A DNA stretch of 64,000 nucleotides from Parabacteroides faecis (GCF_014647375.1 NZ_BMPB01000008.1:124001-188000); one strand, 5' to 3'; shown: positions 51,100 to 61,942, counted from the first letter of the stretch. Numbers and translations: made by a program. The notes: generated by a model not told the origin, from the sequence alone.

Positions 51100-51193
51100 C
51101 ATTGAAATAGTAGAGGTGATGAACAGTAAAGATGTTTTACAAATGTTTTCTAATCTTACTAATAAATAATATAACTTACAGAGAATAAGATTG

Positions 51194-51946
51194 ATGAAAG
51201 AAAACGAAATGGTATTCGGCATACGTGCCGTGATCGAGGCTATCCAGGCCGATAAGGAAATAGATAAAATTCTTATAAAGCGCGAGTTGCAGGGAGAACT
51301 TTCCCGCGAACTGTTTGAAGTGCTGAAAGGACGTGAGATTCCTGTACAGCGTGTACCGGCTGAACGTCTGGACCGCCTGACACGGAAGAATCACCAAGGC
51401 GTGATCGCCTTTATTCCGGCTGTCACTTATCAGCGTCTGGAAGACATTATACCATTCGTTTACGAACAGGGGAAAAATCCTTTTATCGTCTTGCTGGACG
51501 GTATTACGGATGTCCGTAATTTCGGTGCGATAGCCCGTACCTGCGAATGTGCCGGTGTGGATGCTATTGTTATTCCGGCAAAAGGAAGCGTTACGGTAAA
51601 TGCGGATGCAATCAAGACATCTGCCGGAGCATTGCATGTATTGCCTGTCTGCAAAGAGAAAAGTATTGAAGAATCCATCCGTTTCCTCCAGGCAAGCGGA
51701 GTAAAAGTATATGCAGCCAGCGAGAAGGCTTACGAAAACTATACATCTATTAAATATGACGGTCCGGTCGCTATCGTAATGGGAGCGGAGGATAAAGGCG
51801 TTTCGATGGATAACCTGCGTATCTGCGACAGTATGGTAAAAATACCGCAGTTCGGAACGATCGGCTCACTGAATGTATCTGTAGCCAGCTCTATCCTGAT
51901 CTATGAAGTTGTCCGCCAGCGTATGAATGAAGAACAAAACAACTAA
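51194..51946 (+). CDS. rlmB: 23S rRNA 2'-O-ribose methyltransferase, RlmB (SpoU) family
   Basis: A 250-residue enzyme that 2'-O-methylates G2251-type sites with SAM. I use the ATG 51194, three bases inside a TTG. The N-terminal substrate-binding domain begins ENEMVFGIRAVIEAIQA; the trefoil-knot SPOUT domain has LLDGITDVRNFGAIARTCECAGVDAIVI (motif 1), VAIVMGAEDKGVSM (motif 2) and VKIPQFGTIGSLNVSVASSILIYE (motif 3). RidA follows 13 bp later. Confidence 0.93.
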   Translation: MKENEMVFGIRAVIEAIQADKEIDKILIKRELQGELSRELFEVLKGREIPVQRVPAERLDRLTRKNHQGVIAFIPAVTYQRLEDIIPFVYEQGKNPFIVLLDGITDVRNFGAIARTCECAGVDAIVIPAKGSVTVNADAIKTSAGALHVLPVCKEKSIEESIRFLQASGVKVYAASEKAYENYTSIKYDGPVAIVMGAEDKGVSMDNLRICDSMVKIPQFGTIGSLNVSVASSILIYEVVRQRMNEEQNN

Positions 51947-51959
51947 AAAGATAAACACA

Positions 51960-52340
51960 ATGAAAAAAGTTATTGCAACAACAAATGCGCCTGCCGCAAT
52001 AGGCCCTTACAGCCAGGCTGTACAAGTAGGAAACATGCTGTTCGCTTCCGGACAACTAGGAATCGATCCCGCAACCGGTAATTTCGTGGAAGGAGCCGTA
52101 AAGGAACAGACTGCCCAGGCTTTCAAGAATGTAAAAGCGATCCTGACTGAAGCCGGATACGATATCAGCGATGTCGTAAAAACAACCGTATTTTTGGCAG
52201 ATATGGGTGATTTTGCTGCGATGAACGAAGTATATGCTTCTCAATTCGAAGGTGCTTTCCCTGCCCGTTCTGCTGTTGCCGTAAAGACTTTGCCTAAGAA
52301 TGGTTTGGTAGAGATCGAAGTGATAGCTGTAAAAGAATAA
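51960..52340 (+). CDS. ridA: RidA-family enamine/imine deaminase
   Basis: A 126-residue protein; I start at MKKVIATTNAP (51960). RidA hydrolyses 2-aminoacrylate and other reactive enamines from PLP enzymes. It matches the family end to end: AAIGPYSQAVQVGNMLFASGQLGIDP, FKNVKAILTEAGYDISDVVKTTVFL, NEVYASQFEGAFPARSAVAVKTLP with the conserved Arg, and VEIEVIA. Intact. A strong terminator follows. Confidence 0.95.
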   Translation: MKKVIATTNAPAAIGPYSQAVQVGNMLFASGQLGIDPATGNFVEGAVKEQTAQAFKNVKAILTEAGYDISDVVKTTVFLADMGDFAAMNEVYASQFEGAFPARSAVAVKTLPKNGLVEIEVIAVKE

Positions 52341-52358
52341 TAATCAGTACAATTTTCA

Positions 52359-52392
52359 TGGGGCACTATACAAAACAATGGACAGTGCCCCA
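52359..52392. terminator. Bidirectional terminator after ridA
   Basis: TGGGGCACT and AGTGCCCCA pair perfectly over a 16-base loop. It separates ridA from the convergent collagen-like lipoprotein. Confidence 0.75.
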
Positions 52393-52419
52393 TAAATAAA
52401 AGATAGAGTAAAGACATAT

Positions 52420-53790
52420 TTAGTTAGTAGCGATCACCCCATCGGCAACCTTCATGTCATCTATTTTGACTGCTCTGCCATCTATTTCCACATCGAAAGT
52501 CAGATACAGTTCGGATTTATTCATTTCAGGTATGTAATCAAAAGAAGATCTTATTGCTTCATTAGCACCTGTTTCATATGTAATTACATCCCCTTCTTCT
52601 ATATCCTCTACATCCTCTCCTTTGAATGTGTAAAGTAGTCCTTTTGCTTCACCACCGGAATAACGAAGAACCGGAGTTATTTTTATAACAGCATTTTTAT
52701 AGAACCACTGGGGAGGAAATATGATATTTTGGATAGTCACAGGAACCTTACCACCTATAGCCTCTAACACTTGTGGCATTGTATTGATAGAGCTTTTATC
52801 CCAAAATAGCATTGTTTTTACCGAATACCTAAATTGCGATATCAGTTTATTGTCCTTTAGAAGAGAGACAATTATGCGCCCTTCTTCGTTCCAGGCTTCT
52901 AAAGGTATTAAAGTAATAGAATTGTTATTACGATTATGCTTAACTCTCCATCCGTTAGTTGCTTCAAAATCAACTGTTGTTTGTGAATCCGGATTTTCTA
53001 CCTTATACGTAATCTCTTTTGTCTCATCAGCCCACATTCTTTCTGCAATCAAACCATTTTCATTTACATCAAAGAGAATTTTCATTGCTTTAGAATTTTC
53101 TTTGGGCAACTTTAATATAGTACCTGTCGTTAGTTTTAATTCGATATAGTCTCCTTTGTCCGTTACGCTTTTAAATGGAGAGTAGCCATCAACGCCATCT
53201 TTACCGTTGGTTCCATTCGCTCCGTCTTTTCCGTCGGTACCATTTACTCCATCTTTCCCGTTTTGTCCGTCTTTACCCTTAGCAGAAACAGGTTTACCAT
53301 TAACTAAAAGTTCTTTAGAACCTTCTCCATAATCTACAGTCCAGTTTCCACTGGAGTTTACGCCGATAACAGGAGTCTTACCGTTTCCCCCAGTTGCCTG
53401 TACTTTATTGCCATTCGAATCTAAAACCCAGGAAGCAGAATTATCCCCAACCTTTTGTGTCCAATAGAAAATGCCATTTAACTCATCTACACCAATTACG
53501 GGATAATCACCATTCGTACCATGTTTTACCACAATGGTGTTTCCTTTAAGGAAATTAATGGCATATCCACTTTTGTCAGCCAGTTCATTTACACTGGTAA
53601 TGTAATCGTTAGCTTCCAATAACGAAACAATTTGCTTTAAATCAACAATGTCGGCATTAGCCTGCTCACAGATTTTTTCTAATTTGGAAACTCTTTCTAA
53701 TAAATCATCCACATCATCTCTTAGATCCTTTTGGCAGCTAGTGGCTGAAAGCAAAAAAATACTCGTAAATAAAATAAAGTTCTTTTTCAT
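52420..53790 (-). CDS. Collagen-like lipoprotein with PL29/DUF4988-type N-terminus
   Basis: A 456-residue surface lipoprotein. Signal peptide and lipobox SATSC (Cys about 19), then KDLRDDVDDLLERVSKLEKICEQANADIV, a coiled coil typical of DUF4988/PL29 N-terminal domains. Two YPVIGV/TPVIGV repeats follow with TNGDYPVIGV and NGKTPVIGV. Residues about 168-205 are eight collagen-like G-x-y turns (GKDGQNGKDGVNGTDG). The C-terminal part (about 335-456) has VPVTIQNIIFPPQWFYKNAVIKI and YIPEMNKSELYLTF, seen before OmpA-type domains in longer relatives, but the protein ends here with DGVIATN. AT-rich compared with neighbours. Confidence 0.8.
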   Translation of the reverse strand: MKKNFILFTSIFLLSATSCQKDLRDDVDDLLERVSKLEKICEQANADIVDLKQIVSLLEANDYITSVNELADKSGYAINFLKGNTIVVKHGTNGDYPVIGVDELNGIFYWTQKVGDNSASWVLDSNGNKVQATGGNGKTPVIGVNSSGNWTVDYGEGSKELLVNGKPVSAKGKDGQNGKDGVNGTDGKDGANGTNGKDGVDGYSPFKSVTDKGDYIELKLTTGTILKLPKENSKAMKILFDVNENGLIAERMWADETKEITYKVENPDSQTTVDFEATNGWRVKHNRNNNSITLIPLEAWNEEGRIIVSLLKDNKLISQFRYSVKTMLFWDKSSINTMPQVLEAIGGKVPVTIQNIIFPPQWFYKNAVIKITPVLRYSGGEAKGLLYTFKGEDVEDIEEGDVITYETGANEAIRSSFDYIPEMNKSELYLTFDVEIDGRAVKIDDMKVADGVIATN

Positions 53791-53871
53791 ATATAATCTT
53801 TACTGTAATAATCATGTCATCACAATATAAAAAACAGTCTCGTAAGACTATTGATCTACAATTGGAACAAT

Positions 53872-53879
53872 CAAAGATA
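53872..53879 (-). promoter_or_regulatory. -7 element (TATCTTTG, minus strand) of the collagen-like lipoprotein gene
   Basis: CAAAGATA on the plus strand, 82 bp upstream of the ATG. It lies just outside the 16-bp inverted repeat. Confidence 0.6.
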
Positions 53880-53947
53880 AAATAAATAACATAAAGTTTT
53901 TCTTTTCTTACGAAATAGTATTCTCTTATTTTTTCACACACAATGAG

Positions 53948-53963
53948 ACGTTTCAGGTTTCAG
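53948..53963 (+). repeat. Heptad inverted repeat, left copy
   Basis: ACGTTTCAGGTTTCAG, containing GTTTCAG twice in tandem. Perfect reverse complement at 54329-54344. Confidence 0.65.
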
Positions 53964-54063
53964 CCACCTCGATCAATTGTTTTTCAAACGATCCGACTGA
54001 CTGGTGAAAAAGAATTTAAAAAGTCAGCTCTTTTAAATATAAAATAAGGGACTTTTGACTTCA

Positions 54064-54102
54064 AAACATATATGCTTTGTTGACGAAACATATATGTTTT
54101 TT
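54064..54102. repeat. 38-bp AAAACATA element, copy 2
   Basis: AAAACATATATGCTTTG, a five-base linker, then GAAACATATATGTTTT and more T. Same layout as at 29801-29838. Confidence 0.5.
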
Positions 54103-54234
54103 TTCGATGGGTCACTATGTCTTGACAAGTGGATAACTACTTCTTTAAAATGGGTAGGCATCCATAAAAAACAGGAAGTGAACGGAAAAAAATAGGACAG
54201 GAGTTATTTCAGAAAAGCCTTAAGTATATAACAA

Positions 54235-54275
54235 AAAAAGCCTTGTCGTTTTTTGAAAAAACTGCAAGGCTTTTT
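54235..54275 (-). terminator. Terminator of htpG
   Basis: AAAAAGCCTTG (54235-54245) and CAAGGCTTTTT (54265-54275) pair perfectly; the inner GTTTTTTGAAAAAAC extends the stem. On the minus strand a T-run follows. Confidence 0.85.
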
Positions 54276-54328
54276 CCTTTTTTATAACGTTTCAGTATAA
54301 TCTACTCACATATAATATATTAAGACGA

Positions 54329-54344
54329 CTGAAACCTGAAACGT
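54329..54344 (-). repeat. Heptad inverted repeat, right copy
   Basis: CTGAAACCTGAAACGT, reverse complement of 53948-53963. It lies 33 bp past the htpG stop. Confidence 0.65.
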
Positions 54345-54377
54345 GAGTTATAAAAACTTCCGGAGAGACAGGACAAT

Positions 54378-56429
54378 TTATCCGATCATCTGAACACTAC
54401 GTTTGATAAACTGGCTTAACGCTTCGCCTTTCAGCATACCATTGGCAAGCAAAGCCAGGTCGATCAACTGGCTGACCAACTTGTTGCTGCCTGCATATTC
54501 TGCCAGGATAGCATCACGCTGTGATGTCAGCTCATCGATCTTATGGTTCGTATTTGTCATGTCTTCTTTTTCTTCGGAAGTGATCTCTTCTTCCTTCTTC
54601 TTACTCTGAGCGTCACGAAGATCGGATTGACGAGCTTTCCAACCTTTCAGGTCTGCCAGGATCGGTTTCAACTTCTCTTCGCAGTTCTGTTCTTCTTCAG
54701 AAAGCACTTTCTTAACCAGTTCATGATCCGTATTCAATACCAGGTTGTAGTTGTCAGGTATTTCGCCATAGAATGACATACCCGGTTGCATAGCAGACAT
54801 TTCACGCATACGGCGCATATATTCGCTCTGTGTAAGCATTACAGGATTTGAGTTTTCACCCAATGCTTCGAAAGTAACGATAAAGTCCGTCTTTTCGATC
54901 TTCGGCAACTGGCTCTTAAACATTTCCTGCAGGGCATTCTTCTGATCTTCATCCAATGTTACCTGGCCTACATTTTCCTTACGGATCAGGTTATCGATCG
55001 TATCGCTGTCTACACGGACGAAACGAGTCTTATCGAACTTCTGTTCCAACTGGCTGATAACATGTACATCCAGCTGGCCGTCCATGATCAATACACTGTA
55101 GGCTTTATCTTTAGCAGCCTGGATGTAGCTGTACTGGTCGTTGGCATTCGTTGTATACAGATAAATCAGGTTGCCGTCTTTATCTGTCTGGTTGGTTTCA
55201 ACCAATGCTTTGTATTCTTCAAATGTATAGTATTTGCCGTCGACATCTTTCAGAAGAGCAAACTTAGCGCCGCGATCGTAGAACTTTTCATCGCTTAACA
55301 TACCATACTGGATAAATAACTTCAGGCTATCCCATTTCTCTTCAAACTGAGGACGGTCGTTCTTGAATATTTCTTCCAGACGGTCGGCCACTTTCTTGGT
55401 GATATGGTTGGAAATCTTCTTCACATTCTGGTCGCTCTGCAGATAAGAACGGGAAACATTCAAAGGAATATCCGGAGAGTCGAGTACGCCATGCAATAAT
55501 GTCAGGAATTCAGGAACAATGCCTTCCACAGAGTCTGTAACGAATACCTGGTTGCTGTAAAGCTGAATCTTATTACGATGCAGGTCGAGATTGCTCTTGA
55601 TACGCGGGAAATACAGAATACCTGTCAGGTTGAACGGATAATCCACATTCAGATGAATCCAGAACAAAGGTTCTTCCGACATAGGATATAGGTCACGATA
55701 GAATTTCTTATAATCTTCATCGGTCATATCGGTCGGTTTGCGAACCCATGCCGGTGTGATCTCATTAATGATATTATCTTCGTCGGTATCGACATATTTG
55801 CCGTCTTTCCATTCCTGCTTTTTACCGAAGGCAATAGGTACCGGAAGGAAACGGCAGTATTTCGTCAGCAAGCCGCTGATCTTGTCTTTATTCAGGAAGT
55901 CTTTGTTTTCATCGTCGATATACAGGATGATATCTGTACCGCGATCCTCTTTCTGTGTTTCTTCCAGTGTATATTCAGGTGTACCGTCGCAACTCCATTT
56001 CATAGGAACGGCACCTTCCTTGTAAGATTTGGTAACGATCTCTACTTTCTTCGAAACCATGAAAGAAGAATAGAAACCAAGACCGAAATGTCCGATGATA
56101 GCTGCCGCGTCGTTCTTGTATTTTTCTACGAACTCTTCAGCACCGGAGAAGGCAATCTGGTTAATATATTTGTCGATTTCTTCGGCCGTCATACCGATAC
56201 CACGATCGGAGATCTTGATAATCTTGTCGTCGAAACTTACATGGACCGTTAAATCTCCTAACTCACCTTTAAATTCTCCGACAGATGCCAGCGTTTTTAA
56301 TTTCTGAGTCGCATCGACAGCATTTGACACTAATTCACGAAGAAAGATTTCGTGATCACTATACAAAAACTTCTTAATGATAGGGAAGATGTTCTCGCTT
56401 GTAACACCAATGTTTCCTTGTTTAGCCAT
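54378..56429 (-). CDS. htpG: Molecular chaperone HtpG (Hsp90)
   Basis: A 683-residue ATP-dependent cytosolic chaperone. The N-terminal GHKL ATPase (about 1-230) shows YSDHEIFLRELVSNAVDATQKLK, DRGIGMTAEEIDKYI, and GHFGLGFYSSFMVSKKVEI. The middle domain has a long client-binding region (SRSYLQSDQNVKKISNHITKKV), and the C-terminal dimerisation domain (about 540-683) begins near PVMLTQSEYMRRM and ends FIKRSVQMIG. It lies 111 bp downstream of the clpC stop region on the same strand, with a terminator between, so it is a separate unit. Confidence 0.97.
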   Translation of the reverse strand: MAKQGNIGVTSENIFPIIKKFLYSDHEIFLRELVSNAVDATQKLKTLASVGEFKGELGDLTVHVSFDDKIIKISDRGIGMTAEEIDKYINQIAFSGAEEFVEKYKNDAAAIIGHFGLGFYSSFMVSKKVEIVTKSYKEGAVPMKWSCDGTPEYTLEETQKEDRGTDIILYIDDENKDFLNKDKISGLLTKYCRFLPVPIAFGKKQEWKDGKYVDTDEDNIINEITPAWVRKPTDMTDEDYKKFYRDLYPMSEEPLFWIHLNVDYPFNLTGILYFPRIKSNLDLHRNKIQLYSNQVFVTDSVEGIVPEFLTLLHGVLDSPDIPLNVSRSYLQSDQNVKKISNHITKKVADRLEEIFKNDRPQFEEKWDSLKLFIQYGMLSDEKFYDRGAKFALLKDVDGKYYTFEEYKALVETNQTDKDGNLIYLYTTNANDQYSYIQAAKDKAYSVLIMDGQLDVHVISQLEQKFDKTRFVRVDSDTIDNLIRKENVGQVTLDEDQKNALQEMFKSQLPKIEKTDFIVTFEALGENSNPVMLTQSEYMRRMREMSAMQPGMSFYGEIPDNYNLVLNTDHELVKKVLSEEEQNCEEKLKPILADLKGWKARQSDLRDAQSKKKEEEITSEEKEDMTNTNHKIDELTSQRDAILAEYAGSNKLVSQLIDLALLANGMLKGEALSQFIKRSVQMIG

Positions 56430-56484
56430 TTTCTTTATATTTTTATGTTACACTAATTCGTTTGACGTTACGATATAAACAAAA

Positions 56485-56515
56485 AAAATGCCAGATAGGT
56501 TCTATCTGACATTTT
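56485..56515 (-). terminator. Terminator of clpC
   Basis: AAAATGCCAGATAG and CTATCTGACATTTT pair with one mismatch, 3-base loop. Confidence 0.8.
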
Positions 56516-56539
56516 GACTTTATTACCGGAAGAAACGAC

Positions 56540-59101
56540 TTATTCCTGTTCCTTCTTTTCTACGGATGTTACTATTTTCTGTTCCTCCTTGTTGAAGTCT
56601 ACAACGATCTTGTCGCCTTCGCCAACAGAAGCACGGATGATCAGCTCAGCCATTTCGTCTTCCAGATATTTCTGGATGGCGCGTTTCAGCGGACGGGCAC
56701 CAAACTGTACGTCGTAGCCTTTCGTTGCGATGAAGTCTTTCGCCTCGTCGGTAAGCACCAATTCGTACCCCAGACCACAAACACGTTTGTAAAGACCCTG
56801 TAACTCAATATCGATGATCTTGTGGATCGCATCTTTATCAAGCTGGTCGAACATGATAATGTCGTCGACACGGTTCAGAAATTCCGGAGCGAACGCCTTA
56901 TTCAACGCTTTCTGAATTACGCTGCGTGAGAAATCCTTATCCGGTTCACCGGCTGCCTGCGAACTGAATCCGACACCACGGCCGAAGTCTTTCAACTGGC
57001 GTGTTCCGATGTTGGAAGTCATAATCAGGATCGTGTTCTTAAAATCAATCCGTCTGCCAAGACTGTCAGTCAAGCGACCTTCGTCGAGCACCTGCAACAA
57101 CAGGTTGAATACATCGGGATGCGCTTTTTCGATCTCATCCAGCAATACGACAGAGTAAGGTTTACGGCGAACTTTTTCTGTTAACTGACCACCTTCTTCA
57201 TAACCTACGTATCCCGGAGGTGCACCGATCAGGCGGGAAACCGCGAACTTTTCAAGATATTCACTCATGTCGATACGAACCAAAGCATCTGCCGAGTCAA
57301 ACAGGTATTCTGCCAACTTCTTAGCCAGGTGAGTTTTACCCACACCTGTCGGACCTAAAAACATAAAGGTTCCGATCGGCTTGTTCGGATCTTTCAGACC
57401 GACACGGTTACGCTGGATCGCTTTTACGATCTTCTGGACAGCATCATCCTGACCGACTACCTGCTTTTTCAGGTTCTCTGCCATTTCCAGCAGTTTCAGG
57501 TTCTCTGCTTTAGCAATACGCTGAACGGGAACGCCTGACATCATGGCTACAACTTCGGCAACTTTGTCTTCATCCACCGTTTCGCGGTGCTCCTGCAATT
57601 CCTGTTCCCATTTGGATTTTGCGGCCTCCAACTGCAACAAGTACTGACGTTCTTTATCACGGAAACTTGCTGCCAGTTCGAAGTTTTGCGACTTCACGGC
57701 TGCCAGTTTTTCGGTTTTCGTATCTTCTATCTTCGCTTCCAGTTCTTCGATACTTTTCGGAACTGTAATATTAGATATATGTACGCGGGAACCGGCCTCG
57801 TCCAGGGCATCGATCGCCTTATCCGGGAAATTACGGTCACTGATATACCGTTCTGTCAGCTTAACGCAAGCTTCCAGTGCTTCGTCGGTATAAATCACAT
57901 TGTGATGTTCTTCGTAACGAGGTTTGATATTTTTCAATATCTGCAATGTTTCTTCGGCAGTAGTCGGATCGACAATCACCTTTTGGAAACGACGTTCCAA
58001 AGCACCGTCTTTCTCGATGTTCTTACGATACTCATCCAAAGTCGTTGCACCGATACATTGGATTTCACCACGTGCCAAAGCCGGTTTCAGCATATTGGCA
58101 GCGTCCATAGAGCCGGAAGCCGACCCTGCACCTACGATCGTATGGATCTCATCGATAAACAGGATGATATTCGGGTTCTTTGAAAGTTCGTTCAGTATCG
58201 CTTTGATACGTTCTTCGAACTGTCCGCGGTATTTTGTTCCGGCTACGATAGAGGCCATATCCAGGCTGATCACACGCTTGTCGAACAACACCCGAGATAC
58301 CTTACGCTGGATGATACGCAGAGCAAGTCCTTCTACGATAGCAGATTTACCAACCCCCGGTTCACCGATCAGCACCGGATTGTTCTTCTTACGGCGGCTC
58401 AATATCTGTGCCAGACGTTCAATTTCTTTTTCACGGCCGACGATAGGATCGAGACGATTCTCGGCTGCGGCACGTGTCATATCCGTACCAAAGTTATCCA
58501 GTACAGGTGTATCGTTCGGCGATTTCGGCTGTGCAGCACCGGCTCCGGAAGAGGAGCGGGGAGCTTCTTTACGGGAAGAGAAATCCTCGTCGTCATCGTC
58601 CTCGTCATCTGTATAACCGTCGCTGATCTCATCGATCTCTTCCAGTTCTTCCATACGGTCCATACTTGTTTCGCCTATCAGACTGTTATATACGTTACGG
58701 TAATTTATCCCGGCTTCACCCAATGCTTTTGCGGCTACATTGAACTCTTCCTTCAAAATAGCCAGCAACAGATGTTCCGTCCCTGTCTCGTCTGTTTTAA
58801 ACAAACGTGATTCTAACATACTCATTCGTAACACACGCTCTGTTGTCTTACTGATAGCTATATCGTGTAGTTCGGACTCTTCGGTTTCAAATGTATTTTT
58901 GATTTCCTGCTCAATCCTTTTCTTTATATCTGATACGTCGGCATGCAAATCATGCAGCAATTGCATGGCTTTGCCTTCACCGTCGCGGATGATACCAAGC
59001 ATTAAGTGTTCCGGCCCGATATAGCTGTTCTGAAGCCTGGCGGCCTCTTCGCGGCTATATTCTATAACGTCAATAAGCCTTTTCGAATAATTATTTTTCA
59101 T
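56540..59101 (-). CDS. clpC: ATP-dependent Clp protease ATPase ClpC
   Basis: An 853-residue AAA+ unfoldase that feeds proteins to ClpP. I start at [13 protein letters not shown] (59101); the 21 upstream residues are not family-like. N-terminal Clp_N repeats span about 5-150 ([23 protein letters not shown]). A disordered, strongly acidic linker follows ([16 protein letters not shown]). AAA-1 has [15 protein letters not shown] and [12 protein letters not shown]; a UVR-containing middle domain leads to AAA-2 with [15 protein letters not shown] and [19 protein letters not shown]. ClpP-docking tripeptide VGF lies in GRGVGFSSQ. The promoter matches at 59144-59151. Confidence 0.96.
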   Translation of the reverse strand: MKNNYSKRLIDVIEYSREEAARLQNSYIGPEHLMLGIIRDGEGKAMQLLHDLHADVSDIKKRIEQEIKNTFETEESELHDIAISKTTERVLRMSMLESRLFKTDETGTEHLLLAILKEEFNVAAKALGEAGINYRNVYNSLIGETSMDRMEELEEIDEISDGYTDDEDDDDEDFSSRKEAPRSSSGAGAAQPKSPNDTPVLDNFGTDMTRAAAENRLDPIVGREKEIERLAQILSRRKKNNPVLIGEPGVGKSAIVEGLALRIIQRKVSRVLFDKRVISLDMASIVAGTKYRGQFEERIKAILNELSKNPNIILFIDEIHTIVGAGSASGSMDAANMLKPALARGEIQCIGATTLDEYRKNIEKDGALERRFQKVIVDPTTAEETLQILKNIKPRYEEHHNVIYTDEALEACVKLTERYISDRNFPDKAIDALDEAGSRVHISNITVPKSIEELEAKIEDTKTEKLAAVKSQNFELAASFRDKERQYLLQLEAAKSKWEQELQEHRETVDEDKVAEVVAMMSGVPVQRIAKAENLKLLEMAENLKKQVVGQDDAVQKIVKAIQRNRVGLKDPNKPIGTFMFLGPTGVGKTHLAKKLAEYLFDSADALVRIDMSEYLEKFAVSRLIGAPPGYVGYEEGGQLTEKVRRKPYSVVLLDEIEKAHPDVFNLLLQVLDEGRLTDSLGRRIDFKNTILIMTSNIGTRQLKDFGRGVGFSSQAAGEPDKDFSRSVIQKALNKAFAPEFLNRVDDIIMFDQLDKDAIHKIIDIELQGLYKRVCGLGYELVLTDEAKDFIATKGYDVQFGARPLKRAIQKYLEDEMAELIIRASVGEGDKIVVDFNKEEQKIVTSVEKKEQE

Positions 59102-59143
59102 ATTATATGAATCCTTATCTATTATAATAATGTACTGTGAATG

Positions 59144-59151
59144 CAAAATTA
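59144..59151 (-). promoter_or_regulatory. -7 element (TAATTTTG, minus strand) of clpC
   Basis: CAAAATTA on the plus strand, 43 bp before the chosen ATG; a CAAA at 59175-59178 may be the -33. This placing supports the shorter clpC start. Confidence 0.5.
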
Positions 59152-59322
59152 ATAAACTCTCCATATATATCTAACAAATTTCATGCCATTATTCCTTAAG
59201 AAACCCCCAATATTTCTGAATAATAAAATTTCAGTGCAAAAACTTTCGTGATAAGGGGAAAAGCGTTACCTTAGTGCACTTTTTAAAAGATGAGATATTG
59301 AGTGTAATTAATATAAAACTAA

Positions 59323-61902
59323 ATGGTTGATCAAGACAGAATTATTAAGATTAACATCGAGGAGGAAATGAAATCGGCATACATTGACTATTCAATGTCT
59401 GTTATCGTTTCACGTGCCCTTCCGGATGTTAGGGATGGTTTTAAACCGGTTCATCGTCGTATTTTGTTTGGAATGAATGAATTGGGAAATACATCCGACA
59501 AACCTTATAAAAAATCTGCGAGAATTGTTGGTGAAGTTTTAGGTAAATATCATCCACATGGTGACTCGTCCGTCTATTTCGCAATGGTTCGTATGGCACA
59601 GACATGGTCTATGCGTTATACATTGGTCGATGGACAAGGTAACTTCGGTTCTGTGGACGGTGACAGTCCTGCCGCTATGCGTTACACAGAGGCAAGATTA
59701 AGTAAACTTGCCGAGGAAATGCTCCGGGATATCGATAAGGATACAGTAGATTTTCAGTTGAACTTTGACGATACGCTGAAAGAACCGACTGTGTTGCCGA
59801 CTCGTATTCCTAACCTGCTGGTAAATGGAGGTTCGGGTATTGCTGTTGGTATGGCTACAAATATGCCGACACACAATTTGACCGAAGTGCTCAACGGATG
59901 TATTGCCTATATCGACGCTCGCGGAGACATCGACATAGAAGGACTGATGCAATATATCAAGGCTCCTGACTTCCCGACCGGTGCAACGATCTACGGATAT
60001 GCCGGTGTAAAAGAGGCTTTCGAGACCGGTAGAGGACGTATTATCCTTCGTGGTAAAGCAGAGATTGAAGTTGAAAACAATCACGAAAAGATTGTTATTA
60101 CCGAAATTCCTTACCTTGTTAATAAGGCAGAATTGATCAAGTATATAGCTGATCTGGTAAATGACAAACGTATTGAAGGTATTTCCAACGTAAACGATGA
60201 GTCCGACCGTAATGGTATGCGCATCGTTGTCGATGTGAAACGTGATGCCAACTCAGGTGTCGTACTGAATAAATTGTATAAGCTGACCGCACTGCAATCT
60301 TCTTTCAGTGTAAACAATATCGCCCTGGTCAACGGTCGTCCGAGACAGTTGAACCTGAAGGATATGATCAAGGCTTTTATCGAACACCGCCATGAAGTTG
60401 TTATCCGTCGTACTCGCTTCGAACTGAAGAAAGCAGAAGAAAGAGCACATATCCTGGAAGGTTTGATCATTGCTTCTGACAATATCGATGAAGTAATCGC
60501 TATCATCAAATCATCCAAAAGTCCGAATGAGGCTATCGAACGTTTGATGGAGCGTTTCTCACTGTCTGATGTTCAGTCACGTGCCATCGTTGAAATGAGA
60601 CTTCGCCAGTTGACCGGACTGGAACAGGATAAACTTCGTGCAGAATACGAAGAAATTGAAAAGTTAATCGCCCGTTTGAAAGAAATTCTTGAAAATGAAG
60701 ATGTTCGTATGGACGTTATCAAGGGAGAACTGGAAGAGGTAAAAGAAAAATTCGGCGATGAACGTAAAACAGATATCGTATATGCTTCGGAAGAACTGAA
60801 TCCTGAAGATTTCTACGCTGATGACGAAATGATCATCACCATTTCTCACATGGGATATATCAAGCGTACACCGCTGAGTGAATTCCGTGCCCAGGGACGT
60901 GGCGGAGTAGGAGCGAAAGGATCGGTAACACGTGACGAAGACTTCGTTGAATATATCTATCCGGCTTCTATGCATGCAACCTTGCTGATCTTTACGGCAA
61001 AAGGTAAGTGCTACTGGCTGAAAGTTTATGAAATCCCGGAAGGCGCCAAGAACGCAAAGGGTAGAGCAATCCAGAATTTATTGAATATCGAACCGGATGA
61101 TAAAGTAAACGCATTCATCCGTGTAAAGAAACTGACAACCGATACCGAATTTATCAATTCACATTATCTGTTGTTCTGTACCAAGAAAGGTGTCATCAAG
61201 AAAACATTGCTTGAAGCATATTCACGGCCGCGTCAGAATGGCGTAAATGCCATCACATTGCGTGAAGACGACGGTCTGATCGAAGTTTGTATGACAAATG
61301 GCAATAACGAAGTGCTGATCGCAAACCGTAACGGACGTGCTATCCGTTTCCATGAAAGCGCCGTTCGTGTTATGGGACGTACAGCATCCGGGGTAAGAGG
61401 TATGACACTCGATGACGATCCTTCCGATGAAGTAGTCGGAATGGTATGTATCAAGGACAAGGAAGCCGATACCGTACTGGTCGTTTCCGAACAGGGTTAC
61501 GGAAAACGTTCGGTTGTGGAAGATTACCGTATGACAAACCGTGGCGGTAAAGGTGTTAAGACACTCAACATTACAGAAAAAACAGGTAAACTTGTTGCCA
61601 TCAAAAATGTTACAGTAGAAAATGATATCATGATCATCAACAAGTCTGGTATCGCTATTCGTATGAAAGTGACCGACTTGAACGTTATCGGACGTGCAAC
61701 ACAAGGTGTACGCCTGATCAACTTGGGTAAACGTAACGATGAGATAGCCTCGGTATGTAAGGTACTGTCCGAACCGGAAGAGCAGGAGGTGGATGAAGAA
61801 AACGCTGAACTGGATGCTCAGAATGAAAATAATGAAGAATTAACCGGGTTTGGAGGATCTGAAGATATCGCAAATGATACTGAAGAGACAACAAATGAAT
61901 AA
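59323..61902 (+). CDS. gyrA: DNA gyrase subunit A
   Basis: An 859-residue topoisomerase subunit that cleaves and reseals DNA. The N-terminal part shows [26 protein letters not shown], the quinolone region [17 protein letters not shown], and the catalytic Tyr in [14 protein letters not shown] (about 125). The serine at the E. coli Ser83 position is retained, so no quinolone-resistance change is visible there. The coiled coil has [15 protein letters not shown]. The GyrA box reads [10 protein letters not shown], and six-bladed pinwheel repeats fill the C-terminus, ending in an acidic tail ([15 protein letters not shown]). It is separated from clpC by a divergent promoter region. Confidence 0.97.
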   Translation: MVDQDRIIKINIEEEMKSAYIDYSMSVIVSRALPDVRDGFKPVHRRILFGMNELGNTSDKPYKKSARIVGEVLGKYHPHGDSSVYFAMVRMAQTWSMRYTLVDGQGNFGSVDGDSPAAMRYTEARLSKLAEEMLRDIDKDTVDFQLNFDDTLKEPTVLPTRIPNLLVNGGSGIAVGMATNMPTHNLTEVLNGCIAYIDARGDIDIEGLMQYIKAPDFPTGATIYGYAGVKEAFETGRGRIILRGKAEIEVENNHEKIVITEIPYLVNKAELIKYIADLVNDKRIEGISNVNDESDRNGMRIVVDVKRDANSGVVLNKLYKLTALQSSFSVNNIALVNGRPRQLNLKDMIKAFIEHRHEVVIRRTRFELKKAEERAHILEGLIIASDNIDEVIAIIKSSKSPNEAIERLMERFSLSDVQSRAIVEMRLRQLTGLEQDKLRAEYEEIEKLIARLKEILENEDVRMDVIKGELEEVKEKFGDERKTDIVYASEELNPEDFYADDEMIITISHMGYIKRTPLSEFRAQGRGGVGAKGSVTRDEDFVEYIYPASMHATLLIFTAKGKCYWLKVYEIPEGAKNAKGRAIQNLLNIEPDDKVNAFIRVKKLTTDTEFINSHYLLFCTKKGVIKKTLLEAYSRPRQNGVNAITLREDDGLIEVCMTNGNNEVLIANRNGRAIRFHESAVRVMGRTASGVRGMTLDDDPSDEVVGMVCIKDKEADTVLVVSEQGYGKRSVVEDYRMTNRGGKGVKTLNITEKTGKLVAIKNVTVENDIMIINKSGIAIRMKVTDLNVIGRATQGVRLINLGKRNDEIASVCKVLSEPEEQEVDEENAELDAQNENNEELTGFGGSEDIANDTEETTNE

Positions 61903-61942
61903 TTTAAACAAATAGAAATATTAATCTCAAATTACTATCACA

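Larger units (their letters stand above)
53791..54377. other. 587-bp intergenic region rich in repeats
   Basis: Contains the promoter of the collagen-like gene (53872-53879), a 16-bp inverted pair 53948-53963/54329-54344 around 365 bp, the 38-bp AAAACATA element at 54064, and the htpG terminator at 54235-54275. No gene is visible on either strand. Confidence 0.6.

Noticed and set aside
53836-53849. AGTCTCGTAAGACT dyad as an operator
   Set aside because: Stem of five bases only; likely by chance in AT-rich DNA.
57587-58616. Two overlapping plus-strand ORFs of about 200 residues inside clpC
   Set aside because: Antisense to conserved ClpC motifs; residues rich in Ser, Phe, Cys with no known domain.
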